Shown piece by piece: positions 53,509 through 62,641 of a stretch of DNA of 64,000 bases. The notes beneath the pieces were generated by a model that ran no database searches, was not told the DNA's origin, and worked only from the letters and a program-made list of their open reading frames with translations. The translations under genes were made by a program, and so were the position numbers. Numbering within the stretch: the first letter of the stretch is position 1; every line of letters begins with the position of its first letter. This DNA is from Streptomyces aquilus (GTDB lineage Bacteria; Actinomycetota; Actinomycetes; Streptomycetales; Streptomycetaceae), in assembly GCF_003955715.1 (NCBI RefSeq), contig NZ_CP034463.1, forward strand, positions 1,860,001 through 1,924,000. Direction: 5' to 3'.

Positions 53509-54981
53509 ATGACGCGATCTTTGCAGGCCGTGGCCTATCGCCGACCCTCCGCGCTGGAGTCCGCGGCGGGTGCCCAGCGCCTGGGACTGGAGACCTCGCG
53601 GGGTGCGACCCCCGCGGGCATGGCGGACCATCCGCGGTTCTTCACCGGCTTCCTGACGTCGCCTCAGGTGGCCTCCGCGGGTCTGCTCGCGGTCGCCGAC
53701 GTGGCGGCGGCCCGCTATTACCAGCGGCAGCTGCGCGCCTCGCTCGACCCGGTGGTGACGGGCAACGGCGACCGGCTGCGCTTCGAGTCCTTCTCGGGCT
53801 GCGGCGGGGTGTACGCCCGCCTGGACGTCCTCGACGCGGGCCTCGACGGCGGCGAGGTCGGGCACGGCACGACCAACGTCGACGTGAACAACCCCCTGCG
53901 CGAGGCCCTGTCGCGGATCGGCGCGGACGATCCGCTCCATCTGCGGGTCGGGCCCGAGGAGTTGGCCGTGACCACGCTGGACGGTCCGGTCGTGGAGAAG
54001 AAGGTGCCGCTCCCCGACCGCTGGCTGCGGGGCTTCGCGGAGGCCCAGGTGATCGCGGCGGGCTTCGACCTGCGGGCCGAGCTGTCCGCCGCCGAGACCG
54101 TGCGGTTCCTGCGCTCGCTGCCGCGCGCCGCGGCGCGGAGCGGCGGCCCGCGCTGGGTGGTGCCGGCGGGCGGCACGCTGCGTCCGACGACCCGTGCGGT
54201 GCCGGGTGCGGTCTGTCTGCCGGGCCCGGAGCGGCTGATCGCCCTCCAGCGGGTGCTCCGGCACGCGACCACGCTGCGGGTGTACGGCCCCACGGTGGTG
54301 ACCGGGGCCGACGCGACGGCCAGTGCCTGGGAGGCCGTCCTGCCGGGCATGCGGCTCACCCTCACCCTGTCTCCCGACGCCTCGCGCGGTTTCTCCGGCG
54401 AGGGCGGCGTCCTGGAAGCGCTCGCCGGCGACGAGGCCGCCGAGGACGCGGAGCTGATCTCGGTCCTCCTGGCCTGGGAGCCCCGGATCGACGTGGCCGA
54501 CCTCGCCGCGGCGGCGGGCCTCACGGCCGAGCGGGTCCGGGCAGCCCTGATACGCCTCGGCACCTCGGGCCGCGTCGGGTACGACACGGCGGAGGCGGCC
54601 TACTTCCATCGCGAACTGCCCTACGACGCCGAGCGCGTCGAGCGTCACAACCCCCGGCTGCGTTCGGCCCGGGCCCTGGTGGCGGCGGGCTCGGTCGCGC
54701 TGGACGGCGCGGGCGGCACGGTGACGGCGGAGGACGGCCATGTGCACCGGGTACGGGACACGGCGGGGGTGTTCACGTGCAGCTGTGTGTGGTGGGCGAA
54801 GTACCGGGGCGGGCGCGGTCCGTGCAAGCACGCGCTGGCCGTGCGGATGGTGCGGCGGGGTGCCGCGGTGGAGCGGGGTGCCGCGGTGGAGCGGGGTGCC
54901 GCGGTGGAGCGGGGTGCCGCGGTGGAGCGGGCTGCCGCGGCGGGTCGGGAGACGGTGCGGGGCGACGGGGGTGTGCGATGA
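53509..54981 (+). CDS. SWIM zinc-finger protein
   Basis: 490 residues. The SWIM motif CxCxnCxH is near the C-terminus: FTCSCVWWAKYRGGRGPCKH. The rest (1-400) is a large unclassified domain with a winged-helix-like segment around 325-360 (RIDVADLAAAAGLTAERVRA). After the SWIM motif comes a repetitive tail with four GAAVER units. SWIM domains bind DNA or protein. The stop overlaps the next gene (ATGA), so both are coupled and likely form a complex. Confidence 0.88.
   Translation: MTRSLQAVAYRRPSALESAAGAQRLGLETSRGATPAGMADHPRFFTGFLTSPQVASAGLLAVADVAAARYYQRQLRASLDPVVTGNGDRLRFESFSGCGGVYARLDVLDAGLDGGEVGHGTTNVDVNNPLREALSRIGADDPLHLRVGPEELAVTTLDGPVVEKKVPLPDRWLRGFAEAQVIAAGFDLRAELSAAETVRFLRSLPRAAARSGGPRWVVPAGGTLRPTTRAVPGAVCLPGPERLIALQRVLRHATTLRVYGPTVVTGADATASAWEAVLPGMRLTLTLSPDASRGFSGEGGVLEALAGDEAAEDAELISVLLAWEPRIDVADLAAAAGLTAERVRAALIRLGTSGRVGYDTAEAAYFHRELPYDAERVERHNPRLRSARALVAAGSVALDGAGGTVTAEDGHVHRVRDTAGVFTCSCVWWAKYRGGRGPCKHALAVRMVRRGAAVERGAAVERGAAVERGAAVERAAAAGRETVRGDGGVR
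54855..54926 (+). repeat. Four perfect 18-bp tandem repeats inside the SWIM gene
   Basis: GCGGGGTGCCGCGGTGGA occurs four times (54855, 54873, 54891, 54909), plus one degenerate copy, encoding RGAAVE repeats. Length is a multiple of three, so copy-number change keeps the frame. Confidence 0.92.
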
Positions 54982-57614
54982 GCGCGTTGATGGCGGCGGT
55001 GCGGGCGGGCCGGATGGGTGAGCTGCCGGGCCTGCTGGACGGGATGACGGACGCCGAACGACGGGCGTTCCTGCCGGAGTTGAAGGAACTGCGCAGGGAA
55101 CTGCGGGCGGATCGGTGGAATGCGCAGGCCAGGCGCGCCTACCCCTCGCTCCAGGTGGCGGGGGCGGCCTGTCAGACCGGTGCGGCCGCCGTGGCGAACT
55201 GGCTGGCGTCCGCCGACATGCGCTGGTGGCAGGCGCCCCCGGCGGTGCTGATCGACGTCCTGGCAGACCGGGAGTCCGACTGGCTCGCCGATGTGGTGCA
55301 CCGGCTCGCCCAGCGCCCGCCGAGTGCGCGGGTGCCGTACGAGCTCATGGCGGGCCTGGTCCGGCTATCGGCCTGCCGGGTCCCGACGACACCGGCCTAT
55401 GTCGAGGGCTGGGTCCGGAACATCGGCAGTGCCTGGCAGCGCGGGGACACCCTGCTCGGCCGGCTCCGCAAGGATCCGCATCTCCCGCAGCTGGTGGCCG
55501 CGCTGTTCGAGACGGACGACATCGGCGGCACCCTGCAATGGCCGGCCGAGGAGGGCCCCGACAGCTGGACCGGGGCGCTGGCCCAGCTCACCACCGAGGG
55601 CGCGCTGGAGCGCGCGGCGACGGTCCAGGCGTGCGTGTCCCGGCTGCTGCGGGGCGGATCCGCCGCCGATCACCGGGGATTCCTGCGACTCCTCAAGGCC
55701 CTCGCCCTCACCCGCGACGAGGAGCGGGAGCGCACGGCGGAGTGGCTGGCGCTGGCCGCGGACGCCCCCTCGGTGGTGGCCGGGTACGCGCAGTCGGTGC
55801 TGGGCGGCCTCGCGCTGGAGGGCGAGTTGTCGGCGCGGCAGCTGGCCGAGATGTCGGGCGCGGTGCTGTTCCGCGCCGAGAAGAAGCTCGTCCGCGCCCA
55901 ACTCGTCCTGCTGGGCAAGGTCATGGCGCGCGACACCGCCACGGCCGACGAGTTGCTCCCCGCGGCCGCGCAGGCCTTCGGGCACGAGGACTCGGACATC
56001 CAGGAGCGGGCGCTGAAGCTGGTGGAACGGCACCTCAAGAAGGCCGGCCCCGGCGCGCGAAGCGAACTCGCGCTAGCCGCAGAGCAGTTGATCCCGACGC
56101 TGCACGCCAGGGCGGTCGCCTCGCTGGGCGCGACCCCGGCGGCCACGGGGCCGGTGGTGTACGAGGAGGTGCTGCCCCCGGTGCCGGAGCCCGTGCGGCT
56201 GGCGCCCGCTCCGGAGTCGGTGGCCGAACTCGCCGAGGAGGTCGGCGCGTTGCTGGTGACCGGCGATGACGTGGCGGCGTTCGAGCGCACCCTGGACGGG
56301 CTGGTGCGTCACGCCCACGACGACCGGGAGGCCCTGGTCGAGGCGCTCGGCCCGGCCGTGGCGCGGCTGTGGTGGGTCACCGCCAATGAGGAACGCGTCG
56401 AGGAGAACACGTACTTCACCAACTTCACCCATCTCCATCTCGTGCTCGCCTCGCTGCTGGGCAAGGTGCGGACGGCAGCCCTCCACGCGGCCGTCACCCA
56501 GGGGACGACGGGGCAGACCTGTGTGCACAGCGCCCTGGACCGTGCCTTCCAGGCGCGGATCGCCGAGGTGGCGTACCGGATGCGGACCGACCCGCTGCCG
56601 TTCCTGCTGTCCACGCCGACCTGGAGCACGGGTCTCCTGGAACCGGCGGACCTGGTGGAGCGCCTGATCGATTACCGGCGGCTGGGCGCCCGGCCCTCGG
56701 ACGCCGACTTCGCGCAGGCGCTGCTGCGGGTACGGCGCGGGGACCCGGTGGCGGCAGCGGCGGCAGAGCGCGCGGCAGCTCTCGGCACCCCGGAAGGCAC
56801 CGAGCTGGCCCGCTGGCTCACCTCCGGCGGCCCGCAGCTCCCGGTCGGCTGGCGCCGCACGGCCCACGCCCGCGTTCTGGTCGAGTTCGACCAACTCGAG
56901 GAGCTCCAGGACGACTTCCCGCGCGAGTTCCGGCCGCTGGGGCAGCCGGTGAGCGTCTACCGGGAGCGCTGGTACTGCTACCACTGGGACTACTCGATAC
57001 GTCCGCACTGGCTCGCCCTGCTCCCCGAGCGCCGCGAGCTCGTCGCCGCCCGGATGCTCCGCGACCTCTCCACGGTCGCCGTCGAGGACACCCGCGGTGC
57101 CGCGGCCGTACTCCCCCTGCTCGCCGAGTCCGGCGGCGAGGCGGGTGACGCCGTCCACCTGTGCGTGGCCTACGGGCTCGGCGCCCGACACGAGGAGGAC
57201 CGGCTCGCCGCGGTGGACGCGTTGCTGGTGCTCGCGGCGCGGGAGCAGCTCGACGCGGCACTGCTGGGCACCGACCTCGGGCAGATGGTGCGGGACGGAG
57301 TGGTGAAGCCGCTGCGACTGGCCGACTCGCTGCGCACGGCGGCCGCGACGGGGGCGAACGCCACGATCTGGGGCATGCTGCGCCACACCCTGCCGCTGCT
57401 GCTCGGCGACCTCGCGGCCGGCGGTGCGGACGGACCGGCCGCCAGGGCCCGGGGGCTCGGGGAGCTGCTGGCGGTGGCCGCGGAGTGCGCCGAGCGGTCC
57501 GGAGCGCGGGGTGAGCTGCCGCATCTCGCCGGGGCGGCGGCCCGCCGCGGGTCGTCCCGGCTGGTGACGCAGGCCCGGCGGCTCCAGGGGGCGCTGGCCG
57601 AGGAGGCGGCGTGA
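54978..57614 (+). CDS. DUF6493-like helical-repeat protein, partner of SWIM protein
   Basis: 878 residues, predominantly helical, resembling HEAT-repeat scaffolds (AAQAFGHEDSDIQERALKLV; LGRLRKDPHLPQLVAALFE). No catalytic motif, membrane helix or signal peptide seen. A conserved-looking block (YRERWYCYHWDYSIRPHWLA, about residues 660-680) is rich in aromatic residues. The ATG overlaps the SWIM gene stop. The DUF6493 assignment is from memory of such gene pairs in Streptomyces. No MoxR or VWA gene is nearby. Confidence 0.8.
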   Translation: MSALMAAVRAGRMGELPGLLDGMTDAERRAFLPELKELRRELRADRWNAQARRAYPSLQVAGAACQTGAAAVANWLASADMRWWQAPPAVLIDVLADRESDWLADVVHRLAQRPPSARVPYELMAGLVRLSACRVPTTPAYVEGWVRNIGSAWQRGDTLLGRLRKDPHLPQLVAALFETDDIGGTLQWPAEEGPDSWTGALAQLTTEGALERAATVQACVSRLLRGGSAADHRGFLRLLKALALTRDEERERTAEWLALAADAPSVVAGYAQSVLGGLALEGELSARQLAEMSGAVLFRAEKKLVRAQLVLLGKVMARDTATADELLPAAAQAFGHEDSDIQERALKLVERHLKKAGPGARSELALAAEQLIPTLHARAVASLGATPAATGPVVYEEVLPPVPEPVRLAPAPESVAELAEEVGALLVTGDDVAAFERTLDGLVRHAHDDREALVEALGPAVARLWWVTANEERVEENTYFTNFTHLHLVLASLLGKVRTAALHAAVTQGTTGQTCVHSALDRAFQARIAEVAYRMRTDPLPFLLSTPTWSTGLLEPADLVERLIDYRRLGARPSDADFAQALLRVRRGDPVAAAAAERAAALGTPEGTELARWLTSGGPQLPVGWRRTAHARVLVEFDQLEELQDDFPREFRPLGQPVSVYRERWYCYHWDYSIRPHWLALLPERRELVAARMLRDLSTVAVEDTRGAAAVLPLLAESGGEAGDAVHLCVAYGLGARHEEDRLAAVDALLVLAAREQLDAALLGTDLGQMVRDGVVKPLRLADSLRTAAATGANATIWGMLRHTLPLLLGDLAAGGADGPAARARGLGELLAVAAECAERSGARGELPHLAGAAARRGSSRLVTQARRLQGALAEEAA

Positions 57615-57728
57615 CAGAACAGGCGTGAAAGAACAGTAAGGAATGCGACAAAAACCCCAGATCCAGTCTTTACCGCCCGGTCACAAAGCGTTCGTGATCA
57701 CGCAACACCCTTCCTTCACAGTGGCTGC

Positions 57729-59135
57729 ATGAGTCGAGAAATGTCTGATGTGACGCGTGCGAAGCATGGACGTCCGGTCCACCACTGGCGCCGGGACGTC
57801 ATCGAACTGGCAGCACTGTTCACGGCGGTCGCGGTGGCGGACGCCCTCGCGAATGTGATCGGGCACGGCCCCGACGGTCCCGAGCTGCTGCTGGTGTCGG
57901 CGGTCGTGCTGGTCGCCACGGCGGCGTTCCACACATGGTGGGCACGCCACCACGGTCACGCGCCGCCGGTGAGCGATACCGATGCCCGGCCGCCCTCCAC
58001 GGAGGCGCAGGCCGGGCCGTCCGCCGACACCGGGGAGAGCGTGCTGTGGCGGATGCGGACGACGGTGAAGGACGAACCGGGGTCGCTGGCCGCGCTGTGC
58101 ACGGCCCTCGCCGGCCACCGGGTCGACATTCTCAGCCTCCAGACGCACCCGCTGGCCGAGGGCACGGTGGACGAGTTCCTGCTGCGGGCGCCCGGCGAGC
58201 TGTCGGCGGCGGAGATCACCCGGGCGATCGCTCAGGCCGGCGGTGCCGGCACGTGGATCGAGCGGGCCGACGCCCACGACCTGGTCGACGCGCCGACGCG
58301 GGTGCTCGGGCTCGCCACCCGTACCGCGCTCGACGCCGCGGAACTTCCCCTGGCACTGCGGCAGTTGCTGGGCCGGTGCACCATCAGGTCGCTTCCCGGC
58401 ACGCCGGCCGGAGGGGGCCGAGGTCCGGAGGGCGTGCCTGTTGAAGGGGTGCTTGAGGACACCGTGATGAAGCTGCGGGCACCGGAAGGCGGAGTGATCA
58501 CCGTGGAGCGGCCGTATCTGCCGTTCACCCCGACCGAGTTCGCCCGCGCGCGGGCGCTGGTCGAGCTGGACACGGTCCTCGGACCGCGCGTGCCGCACAG
58601 CCAGGACGTGCTGACGCTGCCCGAGGGCAACGACATCACGGTGCGGCGGGCGGACATCGGGGATCTGGAAGCCGCGAAGGCGATGCACGAGCGGTGCAGC
58701 CCGCGCACGTTGTCGCTGCGCTATCACGGGCCGGTCGGTGACGCGGACCGGTATCTGAACCATCTGCTCAGTCCGCGGTTCGGGCGGACGCTGGCCGTTC
58801 AGACCACGTCGGGGCGGCTGGTCGGGCTCGGCCATCTGCTGTGGGACGGGGACGAGACCGAGGTGGCGCTGCTCGTCGAGGACGAGTGGCAGCGGCGTGG
58901 GATCGGGGGCGAGTTGATGCGCAGGCTGGTGGGGATGGCCGGTGAGGCCGGGTGCGAGAGCGTGTACGCGGTGACTCAGTCGTCCAACACAGGCATGGTC
59001 GCGGCGATGCGGGATCTGGGCCTCCCCCTCGATTACCAGATCGAGGAGGGGACCCTGGTGATCACCGCGCGGCTGGCTCCGGAGGGTGTTGCGGAGCAGG
59101 TGAGCGCGGGTTCGCCCGAGCGCCGTAGGGGCTAG
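57729..59135 (+). CDS. Membrane-anchored ACT-GNAT fusion protein
   Basis: 468 residues. Two membrane helices (about 24-45 and 50-72), an ACT-like domain (105-180; VKDEPGSLAALCTALAGHRV), a linker (180-310), and a C-terminal GNAT acetyltransferase (305-455; EDEWQRRGIGGELMRRLVGM binds acetyl-CoA). ACT domains bind amino acids, so ligand-gated acetylation of a protein or small molecule is plausible. ATG at 57744 is an alternative start. Its TAG stop is the complement of the stop of the convergent gene (shared CTAG). Confidence 0.85.
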   Translation: MSREMSDVTRAKHGRPVHHWRRDVIELAALFTAVAVADALANVIGHGPDGPELLLVSAVVLVATAAFHTWWARHHGHAPPVSDTDARPPSTEAQAGPSADTGESVLWRMRTTVKDEPGSLAALCTALAGHRVDILSLQTHPLAEGTVDEFLLRAPGELSAAEITRAIAQAGGAGTWIERADAHDLVDAPTRVLGLATRTALDAAELPLALRQLLGRCTIRSLPGTPAGGGRGPEGVPVEGVLEDTVMKLRAPEGGVITVERPYLPFTPTEFARARALVELDTVLGPRVPHSQDVLTLPEGNDITVRRADIGDLEAAKAMHERCSPRTLSLRYHGPVGDADRYLNHLLSPRFGRTLAVQTTSGRLVGLGHLLWDGDETEVALLVEDEWQRRGIGGELMRRLVGMAGEAGCESVYAVTQSSNTGMVAAMRDLGLPLDYQIEEGTLVITARLAPEGVAEQVSAGSPERRRG

Positions 59136-60334
59136 TGACGGATCGCGGGCGCGGGTGCCCTGTCGCTGGTCGCGCAGTTCCCCGCACCCCTGAGGGACGT
59201 CACCCCAAGGGCGCCGTCAAGATCCGCCCAAAGATCCTCTACGTCCTCCAAGCCCACCGACATCCGCAGCAAGCCCTCGCTCACCCCGGCGTTGCGGCGG
59301 TCGTCGGCGTCCACGATGCGGTGGCTGATCGACGCCGGGTGCTGGATCAGGGTGTCGACGCTGCCGAGGCTCACCGCCGGGGTGATCAGGCGGACGTTCG
59401 CGATCACCTCGTGCGGGTCGCCGTGGACCTCGAAGGCGATCATCGCGCCGCCGATGCGCGGGTAGTGGACGCGGGCGACGCGCGGGTCGGCGGCGAGGCG
59501 GCGGGCCAGTTCCGCGGCGGTCGCGGAGGCCGCGTGGACGCGGACCGGGAGCGTCGACAGGCCGCGCAGGAGGAGATAGCCGGCCAGCGGGTGCAGGACG
59601 CCGCCGGTGGCGAAGCGGACCTGGCGGAGCCGGCCGGCGAACTCCTCGTCGCAGGCCACCACCCCCGCCATCACGTCACCGTGGCCGCCGAGGTACTTGG
59701 TGGCGCTGTGCAGCACCAGCCGGGCACCCTGTTGCGCCGGGCGCTGGAGGACGGGCGTGGCGAAGGTGTTGTCGGCGAGGAGCGGGACCGTGCCGCAGGC
59801 GTGGGCGACCGCGCGCAGATCCACCTCGGCGAGCGTCGGGTTGGCCGGGGACTCGACCATCACCAGGCCCGTGTCGGGGCGCAGGGCGTCGGCGATGCCG
59901 GCCGGGTCCGTCCAGGTCACCTCGGAGCCGAGCAGGCCGGCGGTGAGGAGATGGTCGCTGCACCCGTAGAGGGGACGGACGGCGACCACATGGCGGAGGC
60001 CCATCGAGGCCCGTACCAGAAGGACCGCGCTCAGCGCGGCCATGCCGCTGGCGAAGGCGACCGCGGACTCGGTGCCTTCCAGGCGGGCCAGGGCGGTCTC
60101 GAAGCGGGCGACGGTCGGGTTGCCGAGGCGGCCGTAGACGGGCGGGCCGTCCGGGTCGGCGCCGGTGGCGGCGAAGGCGTCGATCCGGGCGGCCTCTGCG
60201 CGGCTGTCGTACGAGGGGTAGGTGGTCGACAGGTCGATGGGCGGGGCGTGCAGTCCCTGCCGGGCGAGGTCGTCGCGGCCGGCGTGGACGGCCTCGGTGG
60301 CCAGGGCTCTGGTGGGCACAGGCGTCGTCTCCAT
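59132..60334 (-). CDS. Cystathionine gamma-synthase/lyase-type PLP enzyme
   Basis: 400 residues, Cys/Met metabolism PLP family. [34 protein letters not shown] and the PLP Lys in [15 protein letters not shown] are diagnostic. It could be MetB, a gamma-lyase or a methionine gamma-lyase; motifs do not separate these. ATG at 60334. The last ~20 residues ([14 protein letters not shown] region) are encoded by a widespread Streptomyces intergenic repeat and are probably not original. Divergent from an Lrp regulator that likely controls it. Confidence 0.9.
   Translation of the reverse strand: METTPVPTRALATEAVHAGRDDLARQGLHAPPIDLSTTYPSYDSRAEAARIDAFAATGADPDGPPVYGRLGNPTVARFETALARLEGTESAVAFASGMAALSAVLLVRASMGLRHVVAVRPLYGCSDHLLTAGLLGSEVTWTDPAGIADALRPDTGLVMVESPANPTLAEVDLRAVAHACGTVPLLADNTFATPVLQRPAQQGARLVLHSATKYLGGHGDVMAGVVACDEEFAGRLRQVRFATGGVLHPLAGYLLLRGLSTLPVRVHAASATAAELARRLAADPRVARVHYPRIGGAMIAFEVHGDPHEVIANVRLITPAVSLGSVDTLIQHPASISHRIVDADDRRNAGVSEGLLRMSVGLEDVEDLWADLDGALGVTSLRGAGNCATSDRAPAPAIRH
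59163..59195. repeat. Dispersed Streptomyces intergenic repeat
   Basis: TCGCTGGTCGCGCAGTTCCC and CGCACCCCTGAGGG (contiguous) match a repeat that I know from many streptomycete intergenic regions. Here it forms the coding 3' end of the minus-strand PLP enzyme gene. Confidence 0.7.
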
Positions 60335-60372
60335 GCGGGACAGGGTGAACACCGAACGGGTCGGCGGGGTTG

Positions 60373-60383
60373 AACACCGTGTT
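60373..60383. promoter_or_regulatory. Operator candidate between PLP enzyme and Lrp genes
   Basis: AACAC-C-GTGTT is a perfect palindrome. A second GAACACCG copy lies about 25 bases to its left (near 60347). TACGTT (60383-60388), six bases before the lrp ATG, is the likely -10. Typical position for an Lrp-type repressor/activator. Confidence 0.5.
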
Positions 60384-60394
60384 ACGTTCGGGCC

Positions 60395-60886
60395 ATGGCC
60401 GAATCTGTCGTACTGGATCCGGTGGACCTTCATCTTCTGCGGCTGTTGCAGAACGACGCCCGGACCACCTACCGCGACCTCGCCGCCCAGGTGGGGGTCG
60501 CGGCGTCGACCTGTCTGGACCGGGTGACCCGGCTGCGCCGGGCCGGGGTGATCCTCGGCCATCAGCTGCGGCTGGACCCCGCGAAGCTCGGGCGCGGCCT
60601 TGAGGCACTGCTGTCGGTGCAGGTCAGGCCGCACCGGCGGGAGTTGGTGGGGCCCTTCGTCGAGCGGATCAGGGCGCTGCCCGAGTCGCGGACCGTCTTC
60701 CATCTGACCGGGCCCGACGACTACCTCGTCCATGTCGCGGTCGCGGACATGACGGATCTACAGCGGCTCGTCCTCGACGAGTTCACGGCCCATCGCGAAG
60801 TGGCCCGGGTGGAGACCCGGTTGATCTTCCAGCAGTGGGACTGCGGGCCGCTGCTCCCGCCTACGCCCTCGGCTCAATCCGGGTGA
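60395..60886 (+). CDS. Lrp/AsnC family transcriptional regulator
   Basis: 163 residues. N-terminal helix-turn-helix (LDPVDLHLLRLLQNDARTTY, RDLAAQVGVAASTCLDRVTR) and C-terminal RAM (ligand) domain with VFHLTGPDDYLVHVAVAD. ATG at 60395 without a ribosome site but with TACGTT six bases upstream, so probably leaderless. Divergent from the transsulfuration enzyme; a sulfur amino acid is a likely ligand. Confidence 0.94.
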   Translation: MAESVVLDPVDLHLLRLLQNDARTTYRDLAAQVGVAASTCLDRVTRLRRAGVILGHQLRLDPAKLGRGLEALLSVQVRPHRRELVGPFVERIRALPESRTVFHLTGPDDYLVHVAVADMTDLQRLVLDEFTAHREVARVETRLIFQQWDCGPLLPPTPSAQSG

Positions 60887-60919
60887 CGTGCGGCGTCCCC
60901 TCGTACGAGGATGGACCGC

Positions 60920-62605
60920 ATGTCACAGACCAACAGCCTGCCCCGTGAGGTGGCCGACGCCTACGTCGACGCCCTCATCGCCCTCGACCCGGTCACCGGC
61001 ACCTACCTCGGCGTGAAGGAGAGTTCGAACCGCCTTCCCGACACCTCGCCCGCGGGCCAGGAGAAGCTCGCCGAGCTCCAACGGGCCACGCTCGCCCGCC
61101 TCGACGAGGCCGAGCGGCAGCCCGGCGCGGACAGTGACATCGAGCGGCGCTGCGCCCGGCTGCTGCGCGAGCGGCTCACCGCGGAACTCACCGTGCACGA
61201 GGCGGACGAAGGCCTGCGCTCGGTCGGCAACATGGCGACGGCCGCGCACTCGGTGCGCGAGGTGTTCACGGTGACGCCGAGCCAGACCGACGAGGACTGG
61301 GCGGCGATCGCCGAGCGGCTGCGGGCCGTGCCGGCCGCGTTCGCCGGGTACCGCGAGTCCCTCGCGCTCGGTCTGGAGCGCAAGCTGTACGCGGCGCCGC
61401 GGCCGACCGCCACCTTCGTCGAACAGCTCACGGAGTGGGCGGACACCGGGGAGGGGCGCGGCTGGTTCGAGGACTTCGCGGCGGACGGCCCGGAGGCGCT
61501 GCGCGCCGAGCTGGACGAGGCCGCGCGCGCCGCGACGGCGGCAGTCGTGGAGCTGCGGGACTGGATGCGGGACGTGTACGCGCCGACGATCGAGGGCGCC
61601 TCGAACACCGTCGGCCGGGAGCGCTACGCCCGTTGGGCGCGCTACTTCAACGGCACGGACCTGGACCTGGACGAGGCGTACGCGTACGGCTGGTCCGAGT
61701 TCCACCGGCTGCTGGGCGAGATGAAGCGGGAGGCGGAGAAGATCCTGCCGGGGGCCGAGACGCCGTGGGTGGCGCTCAAGCACCTCGACGAGCACGGCAC
61801 CCGCATCGACGGCGTCGACGAAGTGCGTGCGTGGTTGCAGGGTCTGATGGACCAGGCGATCGAGTCGCTGGACGGCACGCACTTCGAACTGGCCGAGCGG
61901 GTACGGCGGGTGGAGGCGCGGATCGCCCCGCCCGGCGGTGCGGCGGCGCCGTACTACACGCCCCCGTCGGAGGACTTCTCCCGGCCTGGACGCACCTGGC
62001 TGCCGACGATGGGCCAGACCAGCTTCCCCGCCTACGACCTGGTGTCCACCTGGTACCACGAGGGGGTCCCCGGCCATCACCTCCAGCTGGCGCAGTGGGT
62101 GCACATCGCCGACAGCCTCTCCCGTTACCAGGCCACGGTCGGCATCGTGAGCGCCAACGCCGAGGGCTGGGCGCTGTACGCGGAGCGGCTGATGGACGAG
62201 CTCGGGTTCCTCACGGACGCGGAGCAGCGGCTCGGTTACCTCGACGCGCAGATGATGCGGGCGGCGCGGGTGATCGTGGACATCGGCATGCACCTGGAGC
62301 TGGAGATCCCGGCCGACTCGCCCTTCCACCCGGGCGAGCGCTGGACGCCGGAGCTGGCCCAGGAGTTCTTCGGCGCGCACAGCAGCCGGCCGGCGGACTT
62401 CGTGGAGAGCGAGCTGACCCGCTATCTGACGATCCCCGGCCAGGCCATCGGCTACAAGCTGGGCGAGCGTGCCTGGCTGCTGGGCCGCGAGAAGGCCCGG
62501 CAGAGGCACGGCGACGCGTTCGACCTCAAGGCCTGGCACATGGCGGCGCTGTCGCAGGGCTCGCTGGGCCTCGACGACCTGGTCGACGAGCTGGCGCAGC
62601 TGTAA
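60920..62605 (+). CDS. DUF885 family metallohydrolase
   Basis: 561 residues. WYHEGVPGHHLQ carries the HExxxGHH-type zinc site; SANAEGWALYAERL holds the third ligand Glu. TEWADTGEGRGWF and LPTMGQTSFPAYD are family-like. Probably a cytoplasmic carboxypeptidase-like enzyme. ATG 60920 is chosen as GAGGA lies nine bases before; ATG 60911 would be too close to it. Confidence 0.88.
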   Translation: MSQTNSLPREVADAYVDALIALDPVTGTYLGVKESSNRLPDTSPAGQEKLAELQRATLARLDEAERQPGADSDIERRCARLLRERLTAELTVHEADEGLRSVGNMATAAHSVREVFTVTPSQTDEDWAAIAERLRAVPAAFAGYRESLALGLERKLYAAPRPTATFVEQLTEWADTGEGRGWFEDFAADGPEALRAELDEAARAATAAVVELRDWMRDVYAPTIEGASNTVGRERYARWARYFNGTDLDLDEAYAYGWSEFHRLLGEMKREAEKILPGAETPWVALKHLDEHGTRIDGVDEVRAWLQGLMDQAIESLDGTHFELAERVRRVEARIAPPGGAAAPYYTPPSEDFSRPGRTWLPTMGQTSFPAYDLVSTWYHEGVPGHHLQLAQWVHIADSLSRYQATVGIVSANAEGWALYAERLMDELGFLTDAEQRLGYLDAQMMRAARVIVDIGMHLELEIPADSPFHPGERWTPELAQEFFGAHSSRPADFVESELTRYLTIPGQAIGYKLGERAWLLGREKARQRHGDAFDLKAWHMAALSQGSLGLDDLVDELAQL

Positions 62606-62612
62606 GGGCTGG

Positions 62613-62641
62613 GCTGAGCTGCCACAGCTGTAGAGCTCAGC
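62613..62641. terminator. Weak bidirectional hairpin
   Basis: GCTGAGCT (62613-62620) and AGCTCAGC (62634-62641) lie between convergent DUF885 and SDR genes; the right arm overlaps the SDR stop. Confidence 0.5.

Noticed and set aside
53037..54977. In-frame upstream extension of the DUF6493-like gene
   Set aside because: It would lie inside phoD and the SWIM gene; the ATG at 54978 overlaps the SWIM stop and gives a normal coupled start.
59135..60373. 412-codon frame antisense to the PLP enzyme
   Set aside because: Low-complexity Gly/Arg/Val translation; the opposite strand carries the recognised enzyme.
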